Below, in pieces: positions 36,737 through 45,967 of a stretch of DNA of 64,000 nt; the stretch's first letter is position 1; the number at the start of each line of letters is the position of its first letter. The stretch spans positions 54,989 to 118,988 of the forward strand of contig CANLYJ010000007.1 in NCBI GenBank assembly GCA_947495295.1. Direction: 5' to 3'. The stretch comes from an uncultured Paracoccaceae bacterium (GTDB taxonomy: Bacteria > Pseudomonadota > Alphaproteobacteria > Rhodobacterales > Rhodobacteraceae). A model generated the notes under the pieces. The model saw nothing but the letters and a program-made list of their open reading frames with translations, ran no database searches and was not told the origin of the DNA. The position numbers were made by a program, and so were the translations under genes.

Positions 36737-37221
36737 TGGTCTTTCTCCGGCACGGCGAATGGCGGAACAGGGCCGTAGCTGTCATGACTCAGCACCTCGA
36801 TATCAAGGTCATTCACGACTTCTTCGACCACCAGATATTTTAGACCATCGCGTTCATATAGCAGCCCATCCGCCTCAATCACATGGCTCGCCAGACGCAG
36901 CTGCGTGTCACCACTGGCGCTATCGGCGCTGCCTTCGATCTTGAGTACCATATAAACGGTCCCGTCCTCGGCCAGCAGGCCAACCGGAATACCGCCCGCC
37001 GAACACCAAAGCGCACATGTATGATGTGCTGTTCCGACCACGGCATCCGGGCCACCCATCACACCCGAGAAGTAGCACCAGGTGTCGATGATTTCGCCCT
37101 TGACGCTGATCCGCTCACCGCCAGCCGCGAATGCAGGACCGGCCAGTGACGCAAATGCGGCAATGATTGCAGGTAGAATTGGTTTCATATGCGCCCCCTG
37201 TTGGTGCAACAAGATGACCAC
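36733..37221 (-). CDS. Secreted hypothetical protein
   Basis: Signal peptide; GEIIDTWCYFSGVMGG and HHTCALWCSAGGIPVGLL Cys motifs; overlapping next gene. Confidence 0.65.
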   Translation of the reverse strand: MVILLHQQGAHMKPILPAIIAAFASLAGPAFAAGGERISVKGEIIDTWCYFSGVMGGPDAVVGTAHHTCALWCSAGGIPVGLLAEDGTVYMVLKIEGSADSASGDTQLRLASHVIEADGLLYERDGLKYLVVEEVVNDLDIEVLSHDSYGPVPPFAVPEKDQ

Positions 37222-37262
37222 AGGTCAACATGCCGCGCAACACACGTTCGCTTGATGGGGCG

Positions 37263-38408
37263 TCAGATAACCTGCAGTAACAGCGCCTTGGTGTTCACCT
37301 CGGTCATCTCGATCGGATTGCCGCCAGTGCTCGGGTCGATCAACGCCCCTGCCACGATCCGGTCGATATCGGGGGTTTCAATGCCCAACCCGGCCAGCGT
37401 TTTGGGAATGGCGAAAGAGGCGTTGAAATCATCCACAAAGGCACAGAACCCGTCAAACCCGCCATCAATCCCCAGATAGGCGGCGGCCGCATCAAACCTG
37501 TCAGCAATCGCCGATTTGTTGAATTGCAGGACGGCGGGCATGAACACCGCATTCGTTGTGCCGTGGTGGGTGTGATAGATCGCCCCGACCGGGTGGGACA
37601 GCGCATGAATGGCACCAAGCCCCTTTTGGAAGGCCGTTGCCCCCATCGCCGCCGCCGACATCATATGCGCGCGCGCTTCGATATCCGCGCCATCTGCATA
37701 GGCGCGCGGCAGGTATTCCTTGACCAGTCGCATCCCTTCCAGCGCCATGCCCTGGCTCATCGGGTGATAATGCGGAGAACTGTACGCCTCTACACAATGG
37801 GCAAAAGCATCCAGCCCCGTGCCTGCCGTGATAAACTTGGGCATCCCGACTGTCAGTTCGGGATCACAGATGACCACGGATGGCAGAAATTTGGGGTGAA
37901 AGATGATCTTTTTCTCAGCCGTTTCCGAATTGGTGATAACAGAGGCGCGACCCACTTCTGACCCCGTACCCGCGGTCGTTGGCACAGCCACGATGGGTGC
38001 GATGGCATCCGCGTCCGCCCGCGTCCACCAATCGCCAATATCCTCAAAATCCCAAAGCGGGCGCGTCTGACCCGCCAGAAACGCTACCAGCTTGCCCAAA
38101 TCCAACCCGGAACCGCCGCCAAAGGCGACAACCCCATCATGCCCACCATCGTTAAAGGCCTGCACACCGGCTGCCGCGTTCTTTTCATTGGGATTTGGGT
38201 CCACATCAGCAAAGATGGCCCGGCCCAGGCCTGCAGCCTCCAACAGATCCAAACTGCGCGTCGTGATCTCCATATCCGCGAGGCCACGATCCGTGATCAG
38301 CAATGGCTTCTTGATCCCGGCGGCGGCACAAGCATCAGCAATCTCTGCAATGCGTCCTGCGCCAAAGCGGATTGATGTGGGATAAGACCAGTTAGCGGTA
38401 AGCGACAT
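37263..38408 (-). CDS. Iron-containing alcohol dehydrogenase
   Basis: GGGSGLDLGKLVAFLAG...VPTTAGTGSEVGRASVI...GLDAFAHCVEAYSS. Confidence 0.92.
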   Translation of the reverse strand: MSLTANWSYPTSIRFGAGRIAEIADACAAAGIKKPLLITDRGLADMEITTRSLDLLEAAGLGRAIFADVDPNPNEKNAAAGVQAFNDGGHDGVVAFGGGSGLDLGKLVAFLAGQTRPLWDFEDIGDWWTRADADAIAPIVAVPTTAGTGSEVGRASVITNSETAEKKIIFHPKFLPSVVICDPELTVGMPKFITAGTGLDAFAHCVEAYSSPHYHPMSQGMALEGMRLVKEYLPRAYADGADIEARAHMMSAAAMGATAFQKGLGAIHALSHPVGAIYHTHHGTTNAVFMPAVLQFNKSAIADRFDAAAAYLGIDGGFDGFCAFVDDFNASFAIPKTLAGLGIETPDIDRIVAGALIDPSTGGNPIEMTEVNTKALLLQVI

Positions 38409-38411
38409 GAT

Positions 38412-39779
38412 TTACGCCTTTTTCAAGTGGTAGGATTTGGGTCGGGTCAGGTTGTGATAGCCGATGATCGACAGGCCACCGCCACGCCCGGTGTCTTTGC
38501 AACCGGTCCAGCACAATCCAGGATCAAGGTAATCGGCCCGGTTCATAAACACAGTGCCCGTTTCGATCTGGTCAGCGATTGCTTCTGCCCGGGCCGCGTT
38601 TTTCGTCCAGACAGATGCGGTCAGCCCGAACTGGCTGTCATTCATCAACCGGATCGCCTCTGCGTCATCTTTGACCGACATGATGCCAACAACAGGACCA
38701 AAGCTTTCTTCGCGCATCACCCGCATGTCATGGGTCACATTCGTCAGGATTTGCGGGGTCAGATAGGCGCCGCCATCATCCTCTGCAAAGGTCGCGATAT
38801 GCGCGGTTGCGCCATCTGCGACCGCCTCTGCCGTTTGCGCGCGGACTTCGGCGGCAAAGCGTTTATGCGCCATCGGCCCCAGTGTGGTTTCTGGGTTCAG
38901 TGGATTGCCCAGCTTGTAGCCGTTCACAATGGCGACGGCCTTTTCCACGAACGCATCAAAATGCTGCTCGGCCACGTAAATCCGTTCAATCCCACAGCAA
39001 CACTGACCCGAGTTGAACATCGCCCCATCGATCAGCGTATCAACGGCGGCGTCAATATCGGCATCATCGCAGACATAGCCCGGATCCTTGCCGCCAAGTT
39101 CCAACCCGATGCCGGTAAACGTGCCAGCCGCCGCGCGTTCAATCGCCTGCCCACCACTGACAGAGCCAGTGAAATTCACAAAGCCAAAGGATTTCGTGGC
39201 GATCAGGTCAGATGTTGTCTGATGATCCAGAAACACGTTCTGGAACACATCTGTTGGTACACCCGCCGCATGAAACGCCGCCGCCATGCGTTCACCCACC
39301 AGCGGTGTCTGGCTTGCATGTTTCAGCATCACCGCATTGCCCGCGATCAAGGCCGGGGCGACGGTGTTAATCGCGGTCATATAAGGATAGTTCCAAGGGG
39401 CCACGACCAGCACAACGCCGTGCGGCACCCGCTTGATAACCCGGCGAAACGCATCACCATCCTCAATCACGATATCGGCCAGCGCGTCTTGCGCGATCTC
39501 GGCCATATAGCTGGCCCGTTCGTTGAAACCACCAAATTCACCACCATAGCGGATCGGCCGACCCATTTGGTGGGCCAGTTCGGGTACGATCTCGTCGTTC
39601 ATTTCGCCAACTTTGGCGACACCCGCCTGTACCAGTGCTATGCGTTCATCCAGCGGGCGGGCGGCCCATGCGGATTGGGCGGCCTTGGCGCGGGAAACGG
39701 CCATTTGTGCGTCAGTCGCGCCCAGCGCCGGACGCTCGGCATAAACCGATCCGTCGATAGGAGAAATACATGTGATCAT
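38412..39779 (-). CDS. NAD(P)-dependent aldehyde dehydrogenase
   Basis: VVAPWNYPYMTAINTVAPALIAGN...FTGSVSGG...GLELGGKDPGYV...FNSGQCCCGIERIYV. Confidence 0.93.
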   Translation of the reverse strand: MITCISPIDGSVYAERPALGATDAQMAVSRAKAAQSAWAARPLDERIALVQAGVAKVGEMNDEIVPELAHQMGRPIRYGGEFGGFNERASYMAEIAQDALADIVIEDGDAFRRVIKRVPHGVVLVVAPWNYPYMTAINTVAPALIAGNAVMLKHASQTPLVGERMAAAFHAAGVPTDVFQNVFLDHQTTSDLIATKSFGFVNFTGSVSGGQAIERAAAGTFTGIGLELGGKDPGYVCDDADIDAAVDTLIDGAMFNSGQCCCGIERIYVAEQHFDAFVEKAVAIVNGYKLGNPLNPETTLGPMAHKRFAAEVRAQTAEAVADGATAHIATFAEDDGGAYLTPQILTNVTHDMRVMREESFGPVVGIMSVKDDAEAIRLMNDSQFGLTASVWTKNAARAEAIADQIETGTVFMNRADYLDPGLCWTGCKDTGRGGGLSIIGYHNLTRPKSYHLKKA

Positions 39780-39782
39780 CGG

Positions 39783-41147
39783 TCAGGCCCTTTCAAATCC
39801 ACGTGCGATTTCCCAGTCGGTGACGACGCGGTCAAACTCTTCCTGCTCCCATTCGGCGCATCTGATGTAATGGTCAATCACATCGTCGCCCATGGCCTCG
39901 CGCAGGAATGTCGAGTTGCGCAGGGCCTTGGTCGCGGCGCGCAGGGTTTGGGGAATATCCGCCGCCTTTGCGTCCTCATAGACGTCGCCACGGGTGGGTG
40001 GGGCAAGTTCCATCTTGTCCTTGATCCCCTTGATGCCTGCCGCCAGCATCGCCGCCTGCGCCAGATATGGGTTCAGATCGGAGCCGCCGATGCGGCATTC
40101 GACGCGGACCCCTTTGGTGCCGTCACCACACAGGCGAAAACCGGCAGTGCGGTTATCAACGGACCAGACTGTTTTGGTTGGTGCAAACGTGCCTTTGGAA
40201 AAGCGTTTGTAGCTGTTGATATAGGGGGCAAGAAAGAACGTGTAGTCAGGCGCATAGGCGATCAGCCCAGCCATATAATGTTTCATCAGATCGGACATGC
40301 CCAGATCGGCATCCGCGTCATAAAACGCCGGGTCGCCATCTTTCCAAAGTGACTGATGGACGTGGGACGAACTGCCAACCTTGTCATGATGCCATTTCGG
40401 CAGGAAGGTCGCGGCGCGGCCATAGGCCCAGGCGATTTCCTTGATTGCATGTTTGGCAATCGAATGGTGATCAGCGCAATCCAGGGCGTGGGCGTAACGA
40501 ATGTTCAGCTCTTCCTGACCCGTCTCGGCCTCACCCTTTGAATTTTCAATCGGCAGACCGGCGGCAAACAGATGGTTGCGGATCGGGCGCATCACCGCTT
40601 CTTCCTTGGTGGTCTGCAGGATGTGATAGTCTTCGTTATAGCCACTGATCGGGGCCAGATCGCGGAAGCCACCCTTGCGGATTTCGTCAAAGCTTTTCTC
40701 GAACAGAAAGAACTCCAACTCGGTGGCCATCATCGCATCTAGGCCCAATACCTCTAGCCGGGCAATCTGCTTTTTCAGCATGGCGCGGGGGTCATGCGGG
40801 ACGGGCGCATGGGTGTGGTGGTCAAGGATATCGCACAGCACCATGGCGGTGCCTTCCAGCCATGGGGTGAGACGGATCGTGCTGAGGTCCGGTGCCATGA
40901 CGTAATCGCCATAACCCTTTTCCCAACTGGTCGCGGCATAGCCATCCGGCGTCGCCATCTCCAAGTCAGTCGCAAGCAGGTAGTTGCAGCAATGCGTTTC
41001 CCTGAAAGATGATTGGATGAAGTTCACGGCTTGAAACCGTTTGCCCATCAAGCGGCCCTGCATGTCCACGAAACAGGTCAGGACAGTGTCGATTGATCCA
41101 TCTTCAACGTGGGATTTGAGGTCATCGAAGGTCAAATTGCCGGGCAT
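39783..41147 (-). CDS. Glutamine-synthetase-like gamma-glutamyl-amine ligase
   Basis: ATELEFFLFEKSFDE...HHDKVGSSSHVHQSLW...VECRIGGSDLNPYLAQAA; PuuA/GlnT-type rather than canonical GlnA. Confidence 0.85.
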   Translation of the reverse strand: MPGNLTFDDLKSHVEDGSIDTVLTCFVDMQGRLMGKRFQAVNFIQSSFRETHCCNYLLATDLEMATPDGYAATSWEKGYGDYVMAPDLSTIRLTPWLEGTAMVLCDILDHHTHAPVPHDPRAMLKKQIARLEVLGLDAMMATELEFFLFEKSFDEIRKGGFRDLAPISGYNEDYHILQTTKEEAVMRPIRNHLFAAGLPIENSKGEAETGQEELNIRYAHALDCADHHSIAKHAIKEIAWAYGRAATFLPKWHHDKVGSSSHVHQSLWKDGDPAFYDADADLGMSDLMKHYMAGLIAYAPDYTFFLAPYINSYKRFSKGTFAPTKTVWSVDNRTAGFRLCGDGTKGVRVECRIGGSDLNPYLAQAAMLAAGIKGIKDKMELAPPTRGDVYEDAKAADIPQTLRAATKALRNSTFLREAMGDDVIDHYIRCAEWEQEEFDRVVTDWEIARGFERA

Positions 41148-41172
41148 GAAACGATCCTTTGTCGCAAAAGGT

Positions 41173-41236
41173 GCCCCGGGCTTGACCCGGGGCCTCCACG
41201 TTGGTTCTGGTTGAGGTCCCGGGTCAAGCCCGGGAC
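41173..41236. repeat. Inverted repeat pair of CCCGGGCTTGACCCGGG type
   Basis: GCCCCGGGCTTGACCCGGGGC (41173-41193) and GTCCCGGGTCAAGCCCGGGAC (41216-41236). Confidence 0.75.
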
Positions 41237-41240
41237 AGGT

Positions 41241-42272
41241 TCACGTGTAACGGTAAGGCCGTCCGGCCTTTTCCATATCCGCGTTATATTGTTTGAAGAT
41301 ATCAACGACCTTGCGCTTGATATCTGACTCCGCGGCAATTTCTTCCCAGAATTCGCGCCCGGCCGCCTCGACGGTCGCCCATTCTTCATCGGGAATGCTG
41401 GTCAGTTCCATCTTTGTGCCGTTGACACGCAGGTTCGCTTCCCCGCCCCAGTACCAGTGCTGGCGATAGTAATGTGACTGTTCGCAGCATACCTGGAACA
41501 GGGTTTGCAAGTCTTCGGGCAGTTCATTCCAGCGGTCCATATTCGCAAAGAAATGACCGATCCAGGCACCAGAGATATTGTTGGTCAGGAAGTAATTGGT
41601 CACGTCGGCCCAGCCGACGGTGTAGTCTTCGGTGATGCCCGACCATGCGATCCCGTCCAGTTCGCCGGTTTGGACGGCGACCTCGATATCCTCCCATGGC
41701 AGGTTTACCGGCACCACGCCGAACTGGCTCAGGAACCGGCCAGCGGTGGGGAAGGTAAAGATGCGCTTGCCTTTCAAATCCTCAAGGCTGCGGATCGGGT
41801 CCTTGGTCGCGAAATGGCATGGGTCCCAGGCCCCTGCGCTGACATGTTTGACGCCAACAGCGGCATATTCCTCTGCCCAGATTTCATTCAGGCCGTATTG
41901 ATTGAACAGCACCGGCACGTCGAGCGAATAGCGCGACCCAAACGGGAAATAGCCGCCAAACACAGTCACCTCGGTGGGTGAGGCCATACTATCATCATCC
42001 GACTGCACGGCGTCGATCGTACCGCGTTGCAGCGCCTGAAACAGTTCTCCGGTTGGGACGATCTGATCGGCATAGAACAGTTCAATCTGCATCCGGTCGC
42101 CCGCGATTTGGTTGAACATCTTGATCGCCGGGTCAATCACCTCGGCCGCCAATGCAGCACCTGCATAGGTCTGCATTCGCCACTGGATTGTTCCCTGCGC
42201 AAGGGCAGGTGCGGCTAGTGTCGCCGGGGCAGCCACAGCGGCCCCCTGAATAAACTTACGTCTTGTCGTCAT
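41241..42272 (-). CDS. TRAP transporter substrate-binding protein
   Basis: MTTRRKFIQGAAVAAPATLAAPALAQ; FYADQIVPTGELFQALQRGTIDAVQSD. Confidence 0.92.
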   Translation of the reverse strand: MTTRRKFIQGAAVAAPATLAAPALAQGTIQWRMQTYAGAALAAEVIDPAIKMFNQIAGDRMQIELFYADQIVPTGELFQALQRGTIDAVQSDDDSMASPTEVTVFGGYFPFGSRYSLDVPVLFNQYGLNEIWAEEYAAVGVKHVSAGAWDPCHFATKDPIRSLEDLKGKRIFTFPTAGRFLSQFGVVPVNLPWEDIEVAVQTGELDGIAWSGITEDYTVGWADVTNYFLTNNISGAWIGHFFANMDRWNELPEDLQTLFQVCCEQSHYYRQHWYWGGEANLRVNGTKMELTSIPDEEWATVEAAGREFWEEIAAESDIKRKVVDIFKQYNADMEKAGRPYRYT

Positions 42273-42319
42273 AACGTCTTCTCCTTGTTGGGTTATGCCG
42301 GTTACCCCGGTCTCATTTT

Positions 42320-43645
42320 TCATTTTGCGTAAACGTAATCAGGCAGCCAGGTGGCCAACCCCGGAAAGATCATCACCAGGCTCAGCGCCAGCACCATCAC
42401 CAGCACAAAGGGCGTGATAGAGGCATAGATGTCGCGCAGCCCAATCCCTGGCGGGGCCATGGCGCGCATCAGGAACAGGTTGTAGCCAAAAGGCGGTGTC
42501 ATATAGGCGATCTGGGTCGTGATCGTATAAAGGATACCGTACCAGATCAGATCGAAACCCAGCGCACCGACAAGCGGCACATAAAGCGGGGCAACGATGA
42601 CCAGCATGGCTGTGTCATCCAGAAACGTACCCATCAGGATAAAGCTGAGCTGCATCAGAATCAGGATCATCCAGGGCGACAGGTTCAACTGGTCCGTAAA
42701 CAGGCTTTCAATCGCCTTGACCGCGCCCAGCCCATCGAACACGGCACCAAACGCCAAGGCGGCAAGGATGATCCACATGAACATGCAGGTGATGCCCAGC
42801 GTGTTGCGGACGGAGTTTTCAAACACGTCGCGGGTCATCCGACCTTTCAGGATGGCCGCAAGCAGTGCCGCCAGCGCGCCAATGGCAGAGCTTTCAACCA
42901 GCGATGTCCAACCATTCACGAAAGGGACCATCATGACGGCAAAGATGATGATCGGCAGCAATCCAGCCCGCAGCAACCGCAGCTTTTCGGCGCGGGGCAT
43001 GGCGCGGTCCTCTTCGCTTAGCACCGGACCCAAACCTGGGTTCAACCGGCAGCGGATGGCGATATAGGCGACAAACATCGCGGCCATCATCAGCCCCGGA
43101 ACAACCCCCGCCAGCCAAAGCTGACCGACAGGCTGACGCGCAATCATCGCGTAAAGGACAAGGACGACAGATGGCGGCACCAGAATACCCAAGGATGATC
43201 CGGCCTGAATGACCCCCGTCACCATCCGTTTGTCATAGCCGCGCTTTAACAGTTCGGGCAGCGCAATCGTCGCGCCAATGGCCATACCAGCCACGCTCAA
43301 CCCGTTCATCGCGGAAATCAGCACCATCAGCCCAATCGTACCAATGGCCAGTCCACCGCGCAGCCCGCCCATCCAGACATGGAACATACGATAGAGATCA
43401 TCGGCGATTTTGCTTTCCGACAGCACATAACCCATGAAAATAAACATCGGCAGGGTCAGCAGCGGATACCACTTCATCAACTTCATTGCGGCGGCAAAGC
43501 CGATATCATACCCACCCTTGTCGCCCCAAAGCAGCAAGGCCGCGACCACCGCGACAAACCCGATAGCACCGAATACACGCTGACCCGTCAGCAGCATCAG
43601 CATCATGGAGGAAAACATCAGGGTCGCGATCACTTCATAGGGCAT
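42320..43645 (-). CDS. TRAP transporter large permease
   Basis: DctM-type multi-TM sequence with GTFLDDTAMLVIVAPLYVPL. Confidence 0.92.
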   Translation of the reverse strand: MPYEVIATLMFSSMMLMLLTGQRVFGAIGFVAVVAALLLWGDKGGYDIGFAAAMKLMKWYPLLTLPMFIFMGYVLSESKIADDLYRMFHVWMGGLRGGLAIGTIGLMVLISAMNGLSVAGMAIGATIALPELLKRGYDKRMVTGVIQAGSSLGILVPPSVVLVLYAMIARQPVGQLWLAGVVPGLMMAAMFVAYIAIRCRLNPGLGPVLSEEDRAMPRAEKLRLLRAGLLPIIIFAVMMVPFVNGWTSLVESSAIGALAALLAAILKGRMTRDVFENSVRNTLGITCMFMWIILAALAFGAVFDGLGAVKAIESLFTDQLNLSPWMILILMQLSFILMGTFLDDTAMLVIVAPLYVPLVGALGFDLIWYGILYTITTQIAYMTPPFGYNLFLMRAMAPPGIGLRDIYASITPFVLVMVLALSLVMIFPGLATWLPDYVYAK

Positions 43646-44214
43646 CAGATGGTTTCACCCTTCAGGCGCAGCACGTCTTTGAACAACTCTGACAAGCATT
43701 GCAGGATCATCAGAAAGAACCCGACGATCATGACGACCTTGATCGGCCACATGTAAGGACGCCAGGCCGAGGAAGAACGTTCCATACGCCCGATCTCTTC
43801 GCTGCCAGTCAGCAGACCCGCGAAAAACGAAAATGGTTCGGTCTTCCAATATCCCAGTGAATATGCGGTCGACCCGACAGCACCGTAAAGCAGGACGCAA
43901 AGATAAAAGATCAAGAACAGTACCGTGATCAGATCAAACCACGCTTTGCGGCGCACAGACCAACCACCATAAAGCAGATCCATACGCACGTTTGATCCCA
44001 TCTGGATCGCATAAGGCCCGCCTAGAATGTAATAGGCGACCATGGCAAACTGAGCCATCTCAAGCGTCCAAAGCGAGGGCAGAAAAAACGTCTTACTGAT
44101 CGATGACCAAAGCAGAATGCCCATCAGGACAAAAATACTGTACATCATGATCCGTCCGACCCGATAGTTCACGGCATCGACCCCACGAATGTAGCCGTGC
44201 ATCAGGCCACGCAT
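43645..44214 (-). CDS. TRAP transporter small permease
   Basis: Four-TM DctQ-like protein overlapping the large permease. Confidence 0.85.
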   Translation of the reverse strand: MRGLMHGYIRGVDAVNYRVGRIMMYSIFVLMGILLWSSISKTFFLPSLWTLEMAQFAMVAYYILGGPYAIQMGSNVRMDLLYGGWSVRRKAWFDLITVLFLIFYLCVLLYGAVGSTAYSLGYWKTEPFSFFAGLLTGSEEIGRMERSSSAWRPYMWPIKVVMIVGFFLMILQCLSELFKDVLRLKGETI

Positions 44215-44999
44215 GCGACCGACCCCGCTGCATTCGTTCTGCTGAACGCATCAGCAATCCAGCCCGCCAGCATATCGGCCATCACCGATTGCTCTGGCGC
44301 AGTGCTGATCAGGTCATTGCGGATTTCCAGCATGACGTTCAGATGCCCGTCCGGCAGGGCGTGTTCCTTAAGCGTATGGGTCACGCCATGCGTCGGCCCG
44401 TAAGGCTGGTTGCGATCTATCACAGCACTGCTGTGGTCGGCGGCGCAATCCAGCATCGCGTCGGCCAGCCGCGCATCGTCATCATGCACAACACCGATTT
44501 CGACGGTCCGGGCATTGCCGTGATAGGTTGGGGTAAAGCTGTGCAAGGTCACAATGACCGGATCTGACGTCTGACCGATCACCTCGGACAGGCGGCTTTT
44601 GAATGGTTCGTAATAGGCCGCGATCCGGGCAGCCTTTTCTGCCTGCGAAAGATGCTGATTACCGGGGACGGCGTAAATCTCGCTCTTTTCCGGCATTGCG
44701 TCTGGCGCATCGGGCGGTCGGTTGCAGTCATAGACCAACCGCGACACGACGCCAGCGACCAATGTTGCATCCAGCTTGCGAGACAGGTTTTCAGCAACGG
44801 CCATCGCCCCCGGATCCCAGGCGATGTGGCTTCTTTTGGCCTCATCTGAAAGACCAAGATCAGAAAAAGACGATGGAATATAATGGGTTGCATGTTCGCA
44901 TACCAGAATGATCGAGGATGCCCCATCCGGGTTGATTGGCACAACCCGGTTCGCATTCTGATCTGTGACATCGTGATTCATGGTGCCCCCCTCGCACAA
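44202..44999 (-). CDS. N-formylglutamate amidohydrolase-family hydrolase
   Basis: SIILVCEHATHYIPSSFSDLGL...DRNQPYGPTHGVTHTLKEHAL...LMLEIRNDL-type motif. Confidence 0.88.
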   Translation of the reverse strand: MCEGGTMNHDVTDQNANRVVPINPDGASSIILVCEHATHYIPSSFSDLGLSDEAKRSHIAWDPGAMAVAENLSRKLDATLVAGVVSRLVYDCNRPPDAPDAMPEKSEIYAVPGNQHLSQAEKAARIAAYYEPFKSRLSEVIGQTSDPVIVTLHSFTPTYHGNARTVEIGVVHDDDARLADAMLDCAADHSSAVIDRNQPYGPTHGVTHTLKEHALPDGHLNVMLEIRNDLISTAPEQSVMADMLAGWIADAFSRTNAAGSVACVA

Positions 45000-45094
45000 A
45001 CTGCTTGCGTTCAGCGGTTTTTGTCAACAGAATTGTGAAAAATTTATCACAAACGAACAGGCCTGGTAATTTTTCGATCAAATGAAAGGCGATC

Positions 45095-45967
45095 ATGTCC
45101 GACGCAGCGCTGACAATCTCTGACCGTATCCAGCGAAAGCTGGATGATCTCACCCGGGCAGAGCGGCAATTGGCGCATTCGATCCTTGAAAACTATCCCG
45201 CATCAGGCCTTGGCCCGTTATCGGCGCTGGCCCGGGACGCGAATGTCTCTGTCCCCACAGTGGCGCGGATGGTTCAAAAACTCGGCTTCAAGGGTTACCC
45301 TGAATTTCAGGCCGAGCTGCGCGAAGAACTGCGCGCCAAGGTCAAAAACCCCATCGCCAAACACGACACCTGGGCTGACGGCGCGCCCTCAGGTCATATG
45401 CTGAACAGGTTCACCGATGCGGTGATTGACAATATCCGGCACACGCTGGGCCAGATCGACCCCGATGCGTTTGATGCCGCTTGCGCGCTTGTTGCTGACC
45501 AAGAACGCAGGCTTTGCATCGTTGGTGGGCGCATCACTCATGTTTTAGCCGAATATCTGTTTCTGCACATGCAGGTGATCCGGCCAAACGTGACGCATAT
45601 TCAGTCCACATCCAACGCATGGCCGCACTACCTGCTGGATACCAAGGACAGTGATGTTTTCGTCATCTTCGACATGCGGCGCTATGAAAACAATACGCTG
45701 AAACTGGCGCAGATGGCGCAGGAACAAGGGGCAAAGATTGTCCTGTTCACAGACCAATGGCGGTCGCCCGTGCATCAGATTGCCGATATCAGCTTCAGCG
45801 GACGGATCGTCGTACCATCGGCATGGGATTCGCTGGGCACAACGCTGTTGTTGGTCGAAACCATGATCTCCTCCGTTCAGAACCTGAACTGGCATGACAC
45901 CAAGGCCCGGATGGAAGAGCTTGAAGGTATGTTCGACCAAACCAAGCTCTTCCGGAAATTCACCTAG
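45095..45967 (+). CDS. RpiR/MurR-family regulator
   Basis: LTRAERQLAHSILENYPASGLGPLSALARDANVSVPTVARMVQKLGFKGYPEFQAELREEL plus SIS-like domain. Confidence 0.92.
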   Translation: MSDAALTISDRIQRKLDDLTRAERQLAHSILENYPASGLGPLSALARDANVSVPTVARMVQKLGFKGYPEFQAELREELRAKVKNPIAKHDTWADGAPSGHMLNRFTDAVIDNIRHTLGQIDPDAFDAACALVADQERRLCIVGGRITHVLAEYLFLHMQVIRPNVTHIQSTSNAWPHYLLDTKDSDVFVIFDMRRYENNTLKLAQMAQEQGAKIVLFTDQWRSPVHQIADISFSGRIVVPSAWDSLGTTLLLVETMISSVQNLNWHDTKARMEELEGMFDQTKLFRKFT

